Counted from the stretch's first letter, positions 16,542 to 23,979 are shown. The stretch: DNA of 24,098 nt from Hyphococcus sp. (GCA_021604605.1 BQJH01000015.1:1-24098); one strand, 5' to 3'. Numbers and translations are program-made. Notes: generated by a model from the letters alone, not told the origin.

Positions 16542-16689
16542 GGCAAAATCCGACGATAAAAAATTCAACGAAACGCTTAAAACGCTACTAAACACACCGC
16601 CCAAGCATCATGACGATGAAAAGAAGGGCGACAAGAAGCCGCCAAAGAAGGCGGCAAAACGCAAAACCAAGAAAAAGGGGCCCGGCTAA
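16540..16689 (+). CDS. 49-residue lysine-rich small protein
   Basis: Reads MAKSDDKKFNETLKTLLNTP and continues to a Lys/Pro-rich tail ending KKKGPG. The block FNETLKTLLNTPPKHH resembles a short motif found in small alphaproteobacterial accessory and prophage proteins; the function is unknown. The basic tail suggests nucleic-acid or acidic-partner binding (inference). A perfect intrinsic terminator overlaps its 3' end, with the stop codon in the loop, which supports a real plus-strand transcript. Its ATG forms a CATG with the start of the divergent 15909-16541 gene. No Shine-Dalgarno is seen, so it may be leaderless or weakly translated. Confidence 0.7.
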   Translation: MAKSDDKKFNETLKTLLNTPPKHHDDEKKGDKKPPKKAAKRKTKKKGPG

Positions 16690-16703
16690 ACGCCGGGCTT
16701 TTT
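16680..16703 (+). terminator. Intrinsic terminator of the 49-residue gene
   Basis: Perfect 7-bp G/C stem GCCCGGC (16680-16686) and GCCGGGC (16692-16698), with loop TAAAC containing the stop codon of the upstream gene, followed by TTTTTG. It acts on plus-strand transcripts. Confidence 0.85.
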
Positions 16704-16747
16704 GTTGAATGATGGAAGTTCAGTTGCGAGATATAATCAACCGGCAA

Positions 16748-16975
16748 TTAGCTGACTTTCCAACCGGTTCCTTTGAAGATGTCGCGGATTTGGTCATCAA
16801 CGAACTTCTCACTTTTCGAGAAAAACTCTTTTTTGACTTTCCCGTAAGTAGTCTCAAAGTCGGCCCCACACTTTGCGCAAAAGACGGGCGCAGAGTCGCC
16901 AAGTTTTTCGTCGAACTTGAGTTCAGTGGGGCCGCACCCGGTGCAGTTGAACTTGGCCACGATCTTGTCAGTCAT
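16748..16975 (-). CDS. Zinc-ribbon-like miniprotein of unknown function
   Basis: Protein of 75 residues with two CxxC knuckles (C11/C14 in NCTGCG, C33/C36 in FCAKCG) spaced as in a small zinc ribbon, followed by a basic helical C-terminal part ending in FKGTGWKVS. It may be a small zinc-stabilised adaptor or nucleic-acid binding protein; no partner is evident. AAGGAAA about 11 bases upstream of the ATG is a good ribosome binding site. A perfect TATAAT (17034-17039 on the minus strand) lies about 60 bases upstream and may be its -10 box, but no matching -35 is obvious. The plus-strand frame over the same DNA is a shadow. Confidence 0.72.
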   Translation of the reverse strand: MTDKIVAKFNCTGCGPTELKFDEKLGDSAPVFCAKCGADFETTYGKVKKEFFSKSEKFVDDQIRDIFKGTGWKVS

Positions 16976-17086
16976 CGTATAAAGTTTCCTTTATGTGATG
17001 CCGAGGACAGTTGACGCGAATCCCGATTCATTCATTATAGGACTGTGATCACGACAATCGCCTCGGCGGGTTAAAGCAAAGTACTC

Positions 17087-17119
17087 AACGCCCGATGCTT
17101 CCAACATCGGGCGTTTACT
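17087..17119. terminator. Strong hairpin, possible terminator
   Basis: An 11-bp perfect stem (AACGCCCGATG at 17087-17097, CATCGGGCGTT at 17105-17115) with a 7-base loop. On the plus strand it runs into TTTACTTT; on the minus strand into TTGAGTACTTTGC. It lies downstream of the transposase gene on the minus strand, where it would insulate the zinc-ribbon gene, but the U-run is poor in that direction. Confidence 0.5.
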
Positions 17120-17198
17120 TTGAGGCGCCCCGTGGGTGATTCGCAACTAAAGTCCGTAATGAAATTTGCGCCAACGCAAGAAGCGCTCTGCCTGTAGT

Positions 17199-18173
17199 TT
17201 AAAGCTGGGCTTCACTAGTCCGCCGATAGGTGAGGCGCTTACCTGTGATGCCCTTTAAGGCTTCATTGGCGCGGGCTGTATCATCAACACCAAGGGCGAT
17301 ACGGTTTGAATAACGGAAGTCAAATTCGACAAGGTAGCGGTGCAGGTGTTTCTCGCCACAGTGCTGATAAACGCCTTTCATGCCGCGCTTAAAGATAGAG
17401 AAATATCCCTCGACGCTGTTTGAATACACGTCACCACGAACATATTCATCGGCTGAATGACGAACGCTTTCATGTTCGGCAACCATGCTTGGAACCTTTG
17501 ACTTCGCATAGAGACGGCTTTCATCGGTGTGCAGTGTGCTTTCGCGGTGAATATTCTCGGAAACGATCTTTTCAACGGTCTGGAAAGAGGCCGCAGCAAC
17601 ATGGAATGAGCGGGCTTTGCCGCCGCGCTCCACAAGGGCAATGACAGGGCGCTTGTTCGCTGGTCCACGGCCTTTGACTTTGTATTTTACGCGGCCATCA
17701 AGGGATTGAGTGCGCGTCTCGCTGGTTTTGCCGTGGTAAGTTTCGTCAGCCTCGACGATTTTACCGGCGCCGCCCATAGGTTCTTGGGTAGCGGTGTCAG
17801 GCTTCATTGCCTCACGGATACGGTGAAACATAAACCATGCGGTTTTGTAGGTTACGCCGATAGAGCGGTGAAGCTGATGGGCTGAGATGCCTTTCTTTGA
17901 TGAGCAAAGAAGGTGCGTCGCCAAGAGCCATTTATTGAGCGGCACTTTTGAGCGCTCAAATACGGTTCCGACAGTGACAGAGAATTGCTTACGGCACTCA
18001 CGGCAATTGTAGAGGCCGGGACGGTGGGCTTTGCCCTCCATCTTGGCGATACGTTGCTGATCCGCATTGCCGCAGTGAGGGCAGTATGGCCCTTCTGGCC
18101 AGCGCTGGGCCTCAAGATGTTCGCGGGCTTTGTCGGCGTCAGTAAATATCGGGTTTGTAAGGTCTACGGCCAT
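17199..18173 (-). CDS. IS1595-family (ISXO2-like) transposase
   Basis: DDE-type transposase of 324 residues, apparently intact. An N-terminal zinc ribbon has C31/C34 (CPHC) and C57/C60 (CREC). A helix-turn-helix region follows (about 95-120, ISAHQLHRSIGV). The ISXO2 catalytic domain has D143 in EADETYHG, D217 in HTDESRLY and the N252/E255 pair in NSVEGYFS. The ATG at 18173 has AGGAG upstream; the frame also continues to a TTG at 18191. All catalytic residues are present, so the element could be active. I could not assign terminal inverted repeats with confidence; GGGTGATTCGCAACTAAAGT (17134-17153) and the region near 18212-18235 are only candidates. No passenger gene lies between the candidate ends. 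Confidence 0.92.
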   Translation of the reverse strand: MAVDLTNPIFTDADKAREHLEAQRWPEGPYCPHCGNADQQRIAKMEGKAHRPGLYNCRECRKQFSVTVGTVFERSKVPLNKWLLATHLLCSSKKGISAHQLHRSIGVTYKTAWFMFHRIREAMKPDTATQEPMGGAGKIVEADETYHGKTSETRTQSLDGRVKYKVKGRGPANKRPVIALVERGGKARSFHVAAASFQTVEKIVSENIHRESTLHTDESRLYAKSKVPSMVAEHESVRHSADEYVRGDVYSNSVEGYFSIFKRGMKGVYQHCGEKHLHRYLVEFDFRYSNRIALGVDDTARANEALKGITGKRLTYRRTSEAQL

Positions 18174-18398
18174 TGTTCTCTCCTGTCCCAATGAGATGGG
18201 AACGGAGGGTTACTTTGTCAAGTATATAATTGCCATAGATATCCTCCCCCCACTGGTTTGGGCGTATAGTGAAATTCTGAATAATTCGCAGGATCTCACG
18301 GCTTTCCGGGCCGGTAAGGGACAAGCGCAAAGGTACGCAAGCACTATGTCGACGAAAACGGGTGACGGGACGGCCAGACTCGACTATGGAGCAGCGCC

Positions 18399-19973
18399 AT
18401 GAACACAGATACAATTCAAGACCACCATGAGCGCGCCCTGATCATTGATTTTGGCAGCCAGGTGACGCAGCTTATCGCCCGGCGCCTGCGCGAAAGCGGC
18501 GTTTTTTGCGAGATCCATCCGTTCAACCGCGTCGATGCGGCTTTCCTGAAAGACTACGGACCAAAGGCCGTGATTCTTTCCGGCAGCCCGGCGAGCGCCA
18601 ACACAGAGACCAGCCCCCGCGCGGCGCAGGAGATTTTCGATCTCGGCGTGCCGATCCTCGGGATTTGCTATGGCGAGCAGACCATCTGCGCTCAGCTTGG
18701 CGGTGATGTTGAAGCGTCGGACCATAAGGAGTTTGGTCGCGCGCAAGTGGAAGTGATTAAAGAGAGCCCGCTTTTTAACGGCGTCTGGGAAGTGGGCGGC
18801 GAATACCAAGTCTGGATGAGCCATGGGGACCGGGTCAACGCGATCCCGGACGGGTTTGAAGTGATCGCGAAATCCGGCGGGGCGCCTTTTGCGGCGATCG
18901 CCAATGAGGCGCAGAACATTTATGCGGTGCAGTTTCACCCGGAAGTGGTGCACACGCCAGACGGCGCCAAGCTATTACGCAATTTCACGCACAATATCGC
19001 CGGGCTTTCGGGTGACTGGACCATGGCGGCGTTCCGCGATGAAGCCGTCGCAAAGATCCGCGAGCAGGTGGGTGATGCACGCGTCATCTGCGGGCTTTCC
19101 GGCGGTGTAGACTCTTCCGTTGCAGCCGTGCTGATCCATGAAGCGATTGGCGATCAGCTGACTTGTGTTTTTGTCGACACCGGGTTGATGCGCGCCGACG
19201 AGGGCGAAGAAGTCGTGCGGCTATTCCGCGACAGCTACAACATTCCGTTGATCCATGTGGAAGCGGAGGACTTGTTCCTGGGCAAGCTTGCAGGCGTCGA
19301 TGACCCGGAGAAGAAGCGCAAGATCATTGGCGCGACGTTTATTGATATCTTCGACGCAGAGGCCGGCAAGATCGAGAATGCAGCATTTCTGGCGCAGGGG
19401 ACGCTCTACCCGGACGTGATTGAGAGCGTCTCGTTTGACGGCGGGCCGTCTGTGACCATCAAATCGCATCATAATGTTGGCGGTTTGCCCGAGCGGATGA
19501 ACCTTAAACTGGTTGAGCCATTGCGCGAGCTTTTTAAAGATGAGGTGAGGGCGCTTGGTCAGGAGCTTGGGTTGCCGGAGCATTTTGTCGGGCGGCACCC
19601 GTTTCCGGGGCCGGGCCTCGCGATCCGTATTCCCGGCGAAGTTACGAAAGAAAAAGCGGATATTTTGCGCAAGGCAGACACGATCTATCTCGATGAAATC
19701 AAGAAGGCCGGATTGTATGATGTGATTTGGCAGGCGTTCGCCGTGTTGCTCCCGGTGCGGACCGTTGGCGTCATGGGCGATGAGCGCACCTACGATCATG
19801 TACTGGCGTTGCGTGCGGTTACGTCAACAGATGGAATGACGGCGGATTATTATCCGTTCTCTCATGAGTTTCTTGGCGCGTGCGCAACCCGCATCATCAA
19901 TCAGGTGCGCGGCGTCAACCGCGTGGTCTATGATGTGACGTCAAAACCACCCGGCACGATTGAGTGGGAATAA
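18399..19973 (+). CDS. guaA: GMP synthase (glutamine-hydrolysing)
   Basis: Converts XMP, glutamine and ATP to GMP in the last step of de novo guanine nucleotide synthesis, cytoplasmic. The 524-residue protein has all three parts. The class I glutamine amidotransferase has C90 (GICYGEQ), H180 and E182 (VQFHPEVVHT). The ATP pyrophosphatase has P-loop SGGVDSS (234-240). The C-terminal dimerisation domain ends in PPGTIEWE. The residue after the nucleophile loop is E93 where most GuaA have Met; this is unusual but not disabling. GGAG lies upstream of the ATG. guaB is not adjacent. The 225-bp gap upstream also carries the edge of the IS1595 element, which may have altered its promoter region. Confidence 0.97.
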   Translation: MNTDTIQDHHERALIIDFGSQVTQLIARRLRESGVFCEIHPFNRVDAAFLKDYGPKAVILSGSPASANTETSPRAAQEIFDLGVPILGICYGEQTICAQLGGDVEASDHKEFGRAQVEVIKESPLFNGVWEVGGEYQVWMSHGDRVNAIPDGFEVIAKSGGAPFAAIANEAQNIYAVQFHPEVVHTPDGAKLLRNFTHNIAGLSGDWTMAAFRDEAVAKIREQVGDARVICGLSGGVDSSVAAVLIHEAIGDQLTCVFVDTGLMRADEGEEVVRLFRDSYNIPLIHVEAEDLFLGKLAGVDDPEKKRKIIGATFIDIFDAEAGKIENAAFLAQGTLYPDVIESVSFDGGPSVTIKSHHNVGGLPERMNLKLVEPLRELFKDEVRALGQELGLPEHFVGRHPFPGPGLAIRIPGEVTKEKADILRKADTIYLDEIKKAGLYDVIWQAFAVLLPVRTVGVMGDERTYDHVLALRAVTSTDGMTADYYPFSHEFLGACATRIINQVRGVNRVVYDVTSKPPGTIEWE

Positions 19974-20065
19974 GGTGAGTGGGCGTTAAGCGCTTAGTGT
20001 TCCTTGTGCTTGTTATGGACTGGCGACGACTTCATAATTCTGCCGGAACAAGATGAGCGGTTTTC

Positions 20066-21178
20066 ATGGAACGCATTGATGTTTTGGTCATCGGCGCAGG
20101 CGTGGTCGGGCTCGCTGTGGCGCGCGCATTGGCGCTGGCCGGGCGAGAGGTCATTGTCGTTGAGAAGAACGCTCACTTTGGTGAAGAAACATCATCGCGT
20201 AATTCAGAAGTTATTCATGCGGGCATTCAGTATCATCCCGGCGGCGTGCGCGCCTCGCTAGCGGTCAAAGGCCGCGATATGCTTTACGCATTCTGTAAGG
20301 CGCGCGGCGTCAATCATGCTCGCTGCGGTAAGTTGCTGGTCGCGACTACGCCTGATGATTTGGCGAGGCTTGGCGCCTTAAAAGAGAACGCAGAAAAAAA
20401 CGGCGTTGAGGATCTGGAAATTATCTCCGGGGAGGAAGCGCGCGCCATGGAGCCAGCGCTCGCTTGCGAGGCGGCGATTGTTTCGCCGTCTTCCGGCATT
20501 GTTGATACGCACGGACTAATGCTGGCGCTGCTAGGTGACCTTGAAAATGCGGGCGGCATGCTCGTCACCTCAAGCCCGGTGGTTGGCGGGCGTATTGTTG
20601 AAGACGGTATCATCGTTGATATTGGCGGCGCGGACCCGTTGCAGCTTCGGGCCACTCTTGTGGTCAATTGCGGTGGTCTTCATTCTGATAAAACCGCACG
20701 ATCGATCGAGGGCGTACCGCCCCAGACCATCCCGACATTGAAGTTCGGCAAGGGTCAATATTTCACCTATTCGGGTGCGGCGCCATTTTCGCGGTTGATC
20801 TATCCCTTGCCTGCGCCGGAAAGCCAGGGCGTTCATTATACGCGCGACCTTGGCGGGCAGGCGAAGCTTGGCCCCGACATCAGCTTCATTGACGTCAATG
20901 ATGATTATGAAGTCGATGAGGCAAGGCGCGATGTGTTCGCCGCCGCCGCGCAAAAATTCTGGCCCGGACTGGAGGCGGAAAAACTGGTTCCCGGCTATGC
21001 TGGTATAAGGCCAAAGCTGAAAGGGTTGGGCGAGGAGGGGGACTTCCTCTTTTCCGCGAGGGCCGACCATGGCCTTAGCGCCTATATCGGCCTTTACGGG
21101 ATCGAATCGCCGGGGCTGACGACTTGTCTTGCCATTGCCGATCATGTGGCGGGATTGGCCAAGGCCCAGAAAGAGTAA
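20066..21178 (+). CDS. FAD-dependent oxidoreductase, L-2-hydroxyglutarate oxidase (LhgO)-like
   Basis: Flavoprotein of the DAO family, 370 residues. The N-terminal Rossmann motif VIGAGVVGLAVARAL (8-22) and the acidic VVEKN strand end bind FAD. ETSSRNSEVIHAGIQY (41-56) is the signature shared with LhgO/YgaF and related dehydrogenases. GLYGIESPGLT near the C terminus is the second FAD contact. The likely reaction is oxidation of L-2-hydroxyglutarate to 2-oxoglutarate feeding the quinone pool, a repair function for a promiscuous product of central metabolism; other 2-hydroxy acids are possible. It follows guaA with a 92-bp gap and converges on the DUF1579-like gene with 4 bp between the stops. 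Confidence 0.88.
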   Translation: MERIDVLVIGAGVVGLAVARALALAGREVIVVEKNAHFGEETSSRNSEVIHAGIQYHPGGVRASLAVKGRDMLYAFCKARGVNHARCGKLLVATTPDDLARLGALKENAEKNGVEDLEIISGEEARAMEPALACEAAIVSPSSGIVDTHGLMLALLGDLENAGGMLVTSSPVVGGRIVEDGIIVDIGGADPLQLRATLVVNCGGLHSDKTARSIEGVPPQTIPTLKFGKGQYFTYSGAAPFSRLIYPLPAPESQGVHYTRDLGGQAKLGPDISFIDVNDDYEVDEARRDVFAAAAQKFWPGLEAEKLVPGYAGIRPKLKGLGEEGDFLFSARADHGLSAYIGLYGIESPGLTTCLAIADHVAGLAKAQKE

Positions 21179-21182
21179 AAGG

Positions 21183-21794
21183 TTATTTTACGCGCGTGTA
21201 GACAGATGAATATCCCGCATCCTGCCATGTTTTGCCGCCATCTTCGGAGACTTCCAGAGCAGTCTGAAAACGATCCTCGGTCATGTTGAAAAATCGCGAA
21301 CGATTAATGACATCGGCGCCGTTAAACATTTCGCCAGAGGCGATGACGATAAAATCCTCGCCAATAAATTCGCCATCGTTGAATTTTCGATTGCCGAGCG
21401 TGTTGATGGCGATAGCGGCAATGTCTCCGGATTTGGGGTGAACCATATAAATATGTGTACTGACGAAAACATCAATATCTGGGTTGCCTAAGGTTGCGTG
21501 GACGCCCTGGGTCTCAACGCCAAACCCGCCTAAAGTGTAACGCCCTGTCATTCTGGCTTTTGAGGTTAAGACCGAACCGTCGGGTTGGTCATAAGCGCTT
21601 TCAATATCCCAGTCGCCGATAAGGAAGGCGAGTTTTCCCAACGCTTCCGGCGCGCGGTCATCGCGCATATCGCCCTTGTTTGTCGCGACGGCGAGGTTTT
21701 GAGGGTTTTCAAATGCGGCTGCCGAAGCAAAGGGAATTATCAAGAGGGCCGCGCTGCTCAGGATCAATCGGGCCGGATGAGATATCAGGGGCAT
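21183..21794 (-). CDS. Exported DUF1579-like protein
   Basis: Protein of 203 residues with a signal peptide (hydrophobic stretch LILSSAALLIIPFASAAA, cleavage near residue 28). The mature part carries FLIGDWDIESAYD and a series of beta strands with the GRYTLGG pattern of DUF1579-like, calycin-type proteins, ending in a TWQDAGYSS strand. The function is unknown; a small-molecule binding barrel in the periplasm is the best guess. I start at ATG 21794 because GAAGGAG lies directly upstream; the longer frame to 21809 begins inside that ribosome binding site. The family call is by pattern and less secure than the gene itself. Confidence 0.8.
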   Translation of the reverse strand: MPLISHPARLILSSAALLIIPFASAAAFENPQNLAVATNKGDMRDDRAPEALGKLAFLIGDWDIESAYDQPDGSVLTSKARMTGRYTLGGFGVETQGVHATLGNPDIDVFVSTHIYMVHPKSGDIAAIAINTLGNRKFNDGEFIGEDFIVIASGEMFNGADVINRSRFFNMTEDRFQTALEVSEDGGKTWQDAGYSSVYTRVK

Positions 21795-21997
21795 AGGTTC
21801 TCCTTCCATTCGGGCTTGCCAAAAAGGGGCAGGCGGTGTGCTGCCATATGGCGTTTTGCTGTTGGGCTACCATAACAGAGCCTTGGGCATGTGCTTAGTC
21901 TCAGGGGATCATTCTGCCGTGAGGGGCGTATCATCCGTCCTATTTTGGGGAAAATTTGATGCGGCGCTAGGGCGCGACAAATGGAAAATAGTAGCTC

Positions 21998-22026
21998 TTG
22001 CAGGCGCGCGCAGCCCCCGCTATAGA
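21998..22026 (+). promoter_or_regulatory. Sigma-70 type promoter of tRNA-Met
   Basis: TTGCAG (21998-22003), 17-nt spacer, TATAGA (22021-22026). Transcription should start near 22033, giving a leader of about 37 nt before the mature tRNA. A G/C hairpin GGCGCGG-caggtaac-CCGCGCC (about 22037-22058) lies in that leader and the G/C-rich start region is typical of stable-RNA promoters. Confidence 0.72.
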
Positions 22027-22069
22027 CCTCCCCTCCGGCGCGGCAGGTAACCCGCGCCAGCCCCTATGG

Positions 22070-22146
22070 GGCGGGGTAGCTCAGTTGGTGAGAGCGCAGG
22101 ATTCATAACCCTGAGGTCGGCAGTTCAAATCTGCCCCCCGCTACCA
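22070..22146 (+). tRNA. tRNA-Met (CAT), elongator type
   Basis: 77-nt cloverleaf: acceptor GGCGGGG pairs with CCCCGCT (G-U at 1-72), D stem GCTC/GAGC, anticodon stem CAGGA/CCCTG (A-C mismatch next to the loop) with loop TTCATAA, T arm with GTTCAAATC. Discriminator A and CCA are encoded. G1-U72 argues against initiator tRNA, and the acceptor and D arm match alphaproteobacterial elongator Met; lysidine-modified tRNA-Ile2 is less likely. It is the left border of the presumed integrated element. Confidence 0.95.
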
Positions 22147-22252
22147 GATTTTCACCTTTTAAATCAAAAAGTTAAGATAATCAGGGTTCTGATCCTAAGT
22201 GTGGCGCGCTCCCTTAAAACCTCGATTTGCTAGAATCCAACTAGTTCATCAG

Positions 22253-22310
22253 AAAAGCACTCAACGGATAAACAAAAGCACTCGCCGTATCTCGTCGTAT
22301 CTTGCTTTTG
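22253..22310. repeat. Phased AAAAGCACTC direct repeats with inverted copy
   Basis: Two copies of AAAAGCACTC start at 22253 and 22274, a 21-bp period (two helical turns). CAAAAGCA (22273-22280) also pairs with TGCTTTTG (22303-22310) as an 8-bp inverted repeat. Short phased repeats of this type are typical of protein binding arrays. Confidence 0.6.
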
Positions 22311-22404
22311 TGAAATCGAATCCCTACCTTCACAGCTTCGGCGAGTTCCGCGCCGTGTATTAGCTGAGAGTGGCGTATACGGAACTGCTATCCATTTTCC
22401 CTCC

Positions 22405-22445
22405 AGCTCCTTTTTGTGACCGCCCATTTGGGCGGCGTTGGAGCT
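22405..22445 (+). promoter_or_regulatory. Possible ribosome-binding-site-sequestering hairpin
   Basis: CCGCCC (22420-22425) and GGGCGG (22430-22435) form a perfect 6-bp hairpin with a 4-base loop. Flanking AGCTCC (22405-22410) is complementary to GGAGCT (22440-22445), which contains the Shine-Dalgarno of the AlpA-like gene. Pairing of both would hide the ribosome binding site. Confidence 0.4.
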
Positions 22446-22449
22446 TGGA

Positions 22450-22707
22450 ATGAAAAGAAATGATCCCTACACGAATCTATTGAATGATCCAGATAGTCCA
22501 CTCTTCGGGCTAATGGACCGTTCAGCCATAGCCGACTTTTATGGATTGAGTATAAAAAGCGTTGATAAGTACCGGCGGCACCCGAAAGCACCAAAACCGA
22601 AATTTTATCTCGGCAAAAAACCGCTATATTCAAAGGCGCAAGTCGTCACAATTCTCAATTTAAATCTCGTATCGTCGGAAAGTGATGCGATGGGCGGTGT
22701 ACTGTGA
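22450..22707 (+). CDS. AlpA-like small DNA-binding protein
   Basis: Protein of 85 residues with a winged-helix/MerR-like core at about 22-66: DRSAIADFYGLSIKSVDKY, a basic turn RRHPKAPKPK, and a beta wing FYLGKKPLYSKAQVV. Proteins of this kind in integrative elements activate excision or act as a repressor. It starts at ATG 22450, six bases after GGAG; the frame extends to a TTG at 22438. Its stop overlaps the GTG start of the RepA-like gene by four bases, so the two are translated from one message. Confidence 0.75.
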   Translation: MKRNDPYTNLLNDPDSPLFGLMDRSAIADFYGLSIKSVDKYRRHPKAPKPKFYLGKKPLYSKAQVVTILNLNLVSSESDAMGGVL

Positions 22708-23789
22708 GCAGTTGTGGCGAAGCAAGAGGAAATGATAATGTTCCGGGCTTTATCACCGCGCGTGCGATTGGTCCTGTCCCGTCCGAGATTGACTCTGAAT
22801 TCATCATCGGCGGGATTATTGAGCGGGGTAAACGCACATTATTTCACGCGAACGAGGGAACAGGAAAAACGACACTGGCTATGATGTTCGCTGGCCAGCT
22901 TGCAACACCTGATGAACTTTTGCGCCAAAAGTTCATCGATAAATCCAGACCGGGACGTACACTGTTCATTGCCACCGAGCGCTTTGGACCCGTCAAACGC
23001 CGAATGTGGGCATATTTGCTCAAGCATAAGCCTGAAGCTGTTGAACACTTCCTAGAGAATGTGGATTTTGTATACGCATCACAGTTCGAGCGCGAAACTG
23101 GTGTCCCATTCAGGCTTGATAGTACGGCTTGGCGTGACCGGTTTCTGGTGGGGCTTCGCCGAATGGTGGAGGATGCCGGTTCACCCTATGACCTGATCAT
23201 TAATGACGGGCTCGCCATGAGTTTGTTCGGGGCCGTCGATTCCGCAGAGGTAGCTATTGCAGCCAATGTTAATATTGAGCGTATCATGGAAGAGACTAGA
23301 GTTGGCTGGCTCGATTTACACCATAATAACAAAGCGGGTGTATTTCACGGGTCAAAATTTCACTCCAATTTGCCCGGGTACCGTTTCGAAATTCTGGGCG
23401 CGTCTAATGAGTCGACACATCTCGTGGTGTGTCGAAAGAGTGACAGCGCCGAATATGGGCCATGTTTCTCGTACAAGATTGAAAGTGTGTTTCTCAATGG
23501 TGAAAACCCACCCGGTTTTGCCGCTGTCAGCAAATTTAAAGCGATCACCCATGATGATGTTAAAAACGCACAACGCAACGATCAGATAGAGAAAATCAAA
23601 CAGTATGTCGCCGATAATGGTGGGAAAATATCACGTCAAGAATTCAAAAAATTCGCTGTCGAAGAGCTTGGCTACAGTGAATCGAGTTCGGCTGGTCTCT
23701 TGGGGAAAACCAAGCTCAAACCACAAATCGAAGCTGCAGGAATCAAGGTCAATAGGGTGGGGCTGAGTTTCGATGCTACTACTACCTAG
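22704..23789 (+). CDS. RepA-like AAA ATPase (RecA-fold helicase)
   Basis: Protein of 361 residues with a RecA-fold ATPase core of the AAA_25/RSF1010 RepA type. Walker A is HANEGTGKTT (48-57, K55), IINDGLAM is the probable Walker B, and LDLHHNNKAG is the sensor-type motif (HH followed by K). The C-terminal part holds a charged winged-helix-like tail (QEFKKFAVEELGYS). Such ATPases in integrative elements and small plasmids act as replicative helicases or primase partners. GTG 22704 is chosen because GTGA overlaps the stop of the AlpA-like gene. The gene is plausibly the replication module of the tRNA-Met element. Confidence 0.82.
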   Translation: MSSCGEARGNDNVPGFITARAIGPVPSEIDSEFIIGGIIERGKRTLFHANEGTGKTTLAMMFAGQLATPDELLRQKFIDKSRPGRTLFIATERFGPVKRRMWAYLLKHKPEAVEHFLENVDFVYASQFERETGVPFRLDSTAWRDRFLVGLRRMVEDAGSPYDLIINDGLAMSLFGAVDSAEVAIAANVNIERIMEETRVGWLDLHHNNKAGVFHGSKFHSNLPGYRFEILGASNESTHLVVCRKSDSAEYGPCFSYKIESVFLNGENPPGFAAVSKFKAITHDDVKNAQRNDQIEKIKQYVADNGGKISRQEFKKFAVEELGYSESSSAGLLGKTKLKPQIEAAGIKVNRVGLSFDATTT

Positions 23790-23806
23790 GGTAATAAGAG
23801 TAGTAG
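23776..23806. repeat. CTACTACT/AGTAGTAG inverted repeat at the RepA-like stop codon
   Basis: CTACTACT (23776-23783) is complementary to AGTAGTAG (23799-23806), with the TAG stop in the 15-base loop. It has no U-run after it. The same AGTAGT unit returns in the hairpin at 23866-23898. Confidence 0.55.
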
Positions 23807-23865
23807 GTGTCCCCCCTTAAGAATCCCCCCATTTGGTCCCACCAGAGGTGTGACCAATCTCTGAC

Positions 23866-23898
23866 GACAACTACTTTCCGCTGACGCGAGTAGTTGTC
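23866..23898. repeat. 10-bp inverted repeat (hairpin I)
   Basis: GACAACTACT (23866-23875) pairs with AGTAGTTGTC (23889-23898), loop of 13 bases containing CCGCTGACGCG (23878-23888). GAGTAGT followed by TGTCC also occurs near 23798-23812. Confidence 0.7.
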
Positions 23899-23921
23899 CA
23901 TTTATGCGAAGTTACCATTCA

Positions 23922-23979
23922 ACAGCAACGCACCGCCGTCGAACATGCCCGCTGACGCGGCTAACCGCTGCGTTGCTGT
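23922..23979. repeat. 11-bp inverted repeat (hairpin II)
   Basis: ACAGCAACGCA (23922-23932) pairs with TGCGTTGCTGT (23969-23979). The 36-base interior again holds CCGCTGACGCG (23949-23959), identical to that in hairpin I. Confidence 0.7.

Larger units (their letters stand above)
22147..22449. other. Noncoding left end of the presumed integrated element
   Basis: 303 bp without a supportable gene, richer in A and T than the DNA left of the tRNA. It holds AAAAGCACTC twice (22253-22262 and 22274-22283, exactly 21 bp apart) and an inverted copy TGCTTTTG (22303-22310). There is a near-repeat CGTATCTCGTCGTATCT between them, and a hairpin in front of the first gene. The layout suits integrase or excisionase arm sites next to an att site in the tRNA 3' end. 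Confidence 0.5.

Noticed and set aside
22014..22022. CCCCCGCTA upstream of tRNA-Met as a second att copy
   Set aside because: Nine G/C-rich bases matching the tRNA end; it belongs to the tRNA promoter and is best explained by chance.
21838..22050. Plus-strand 70-codon frame upstream of tRNA-Met
   Set aside because: It crosses the tRNA promoter, ends in an Arg/Pro-rich tail and lacks a ribosome binding site.
22230..22427. Minus-strand 65-codon frame in the element's left end
   Set aside because: Start lies in the G/C hairpin, composition is unlike a protein, and it crosses the repeat array.
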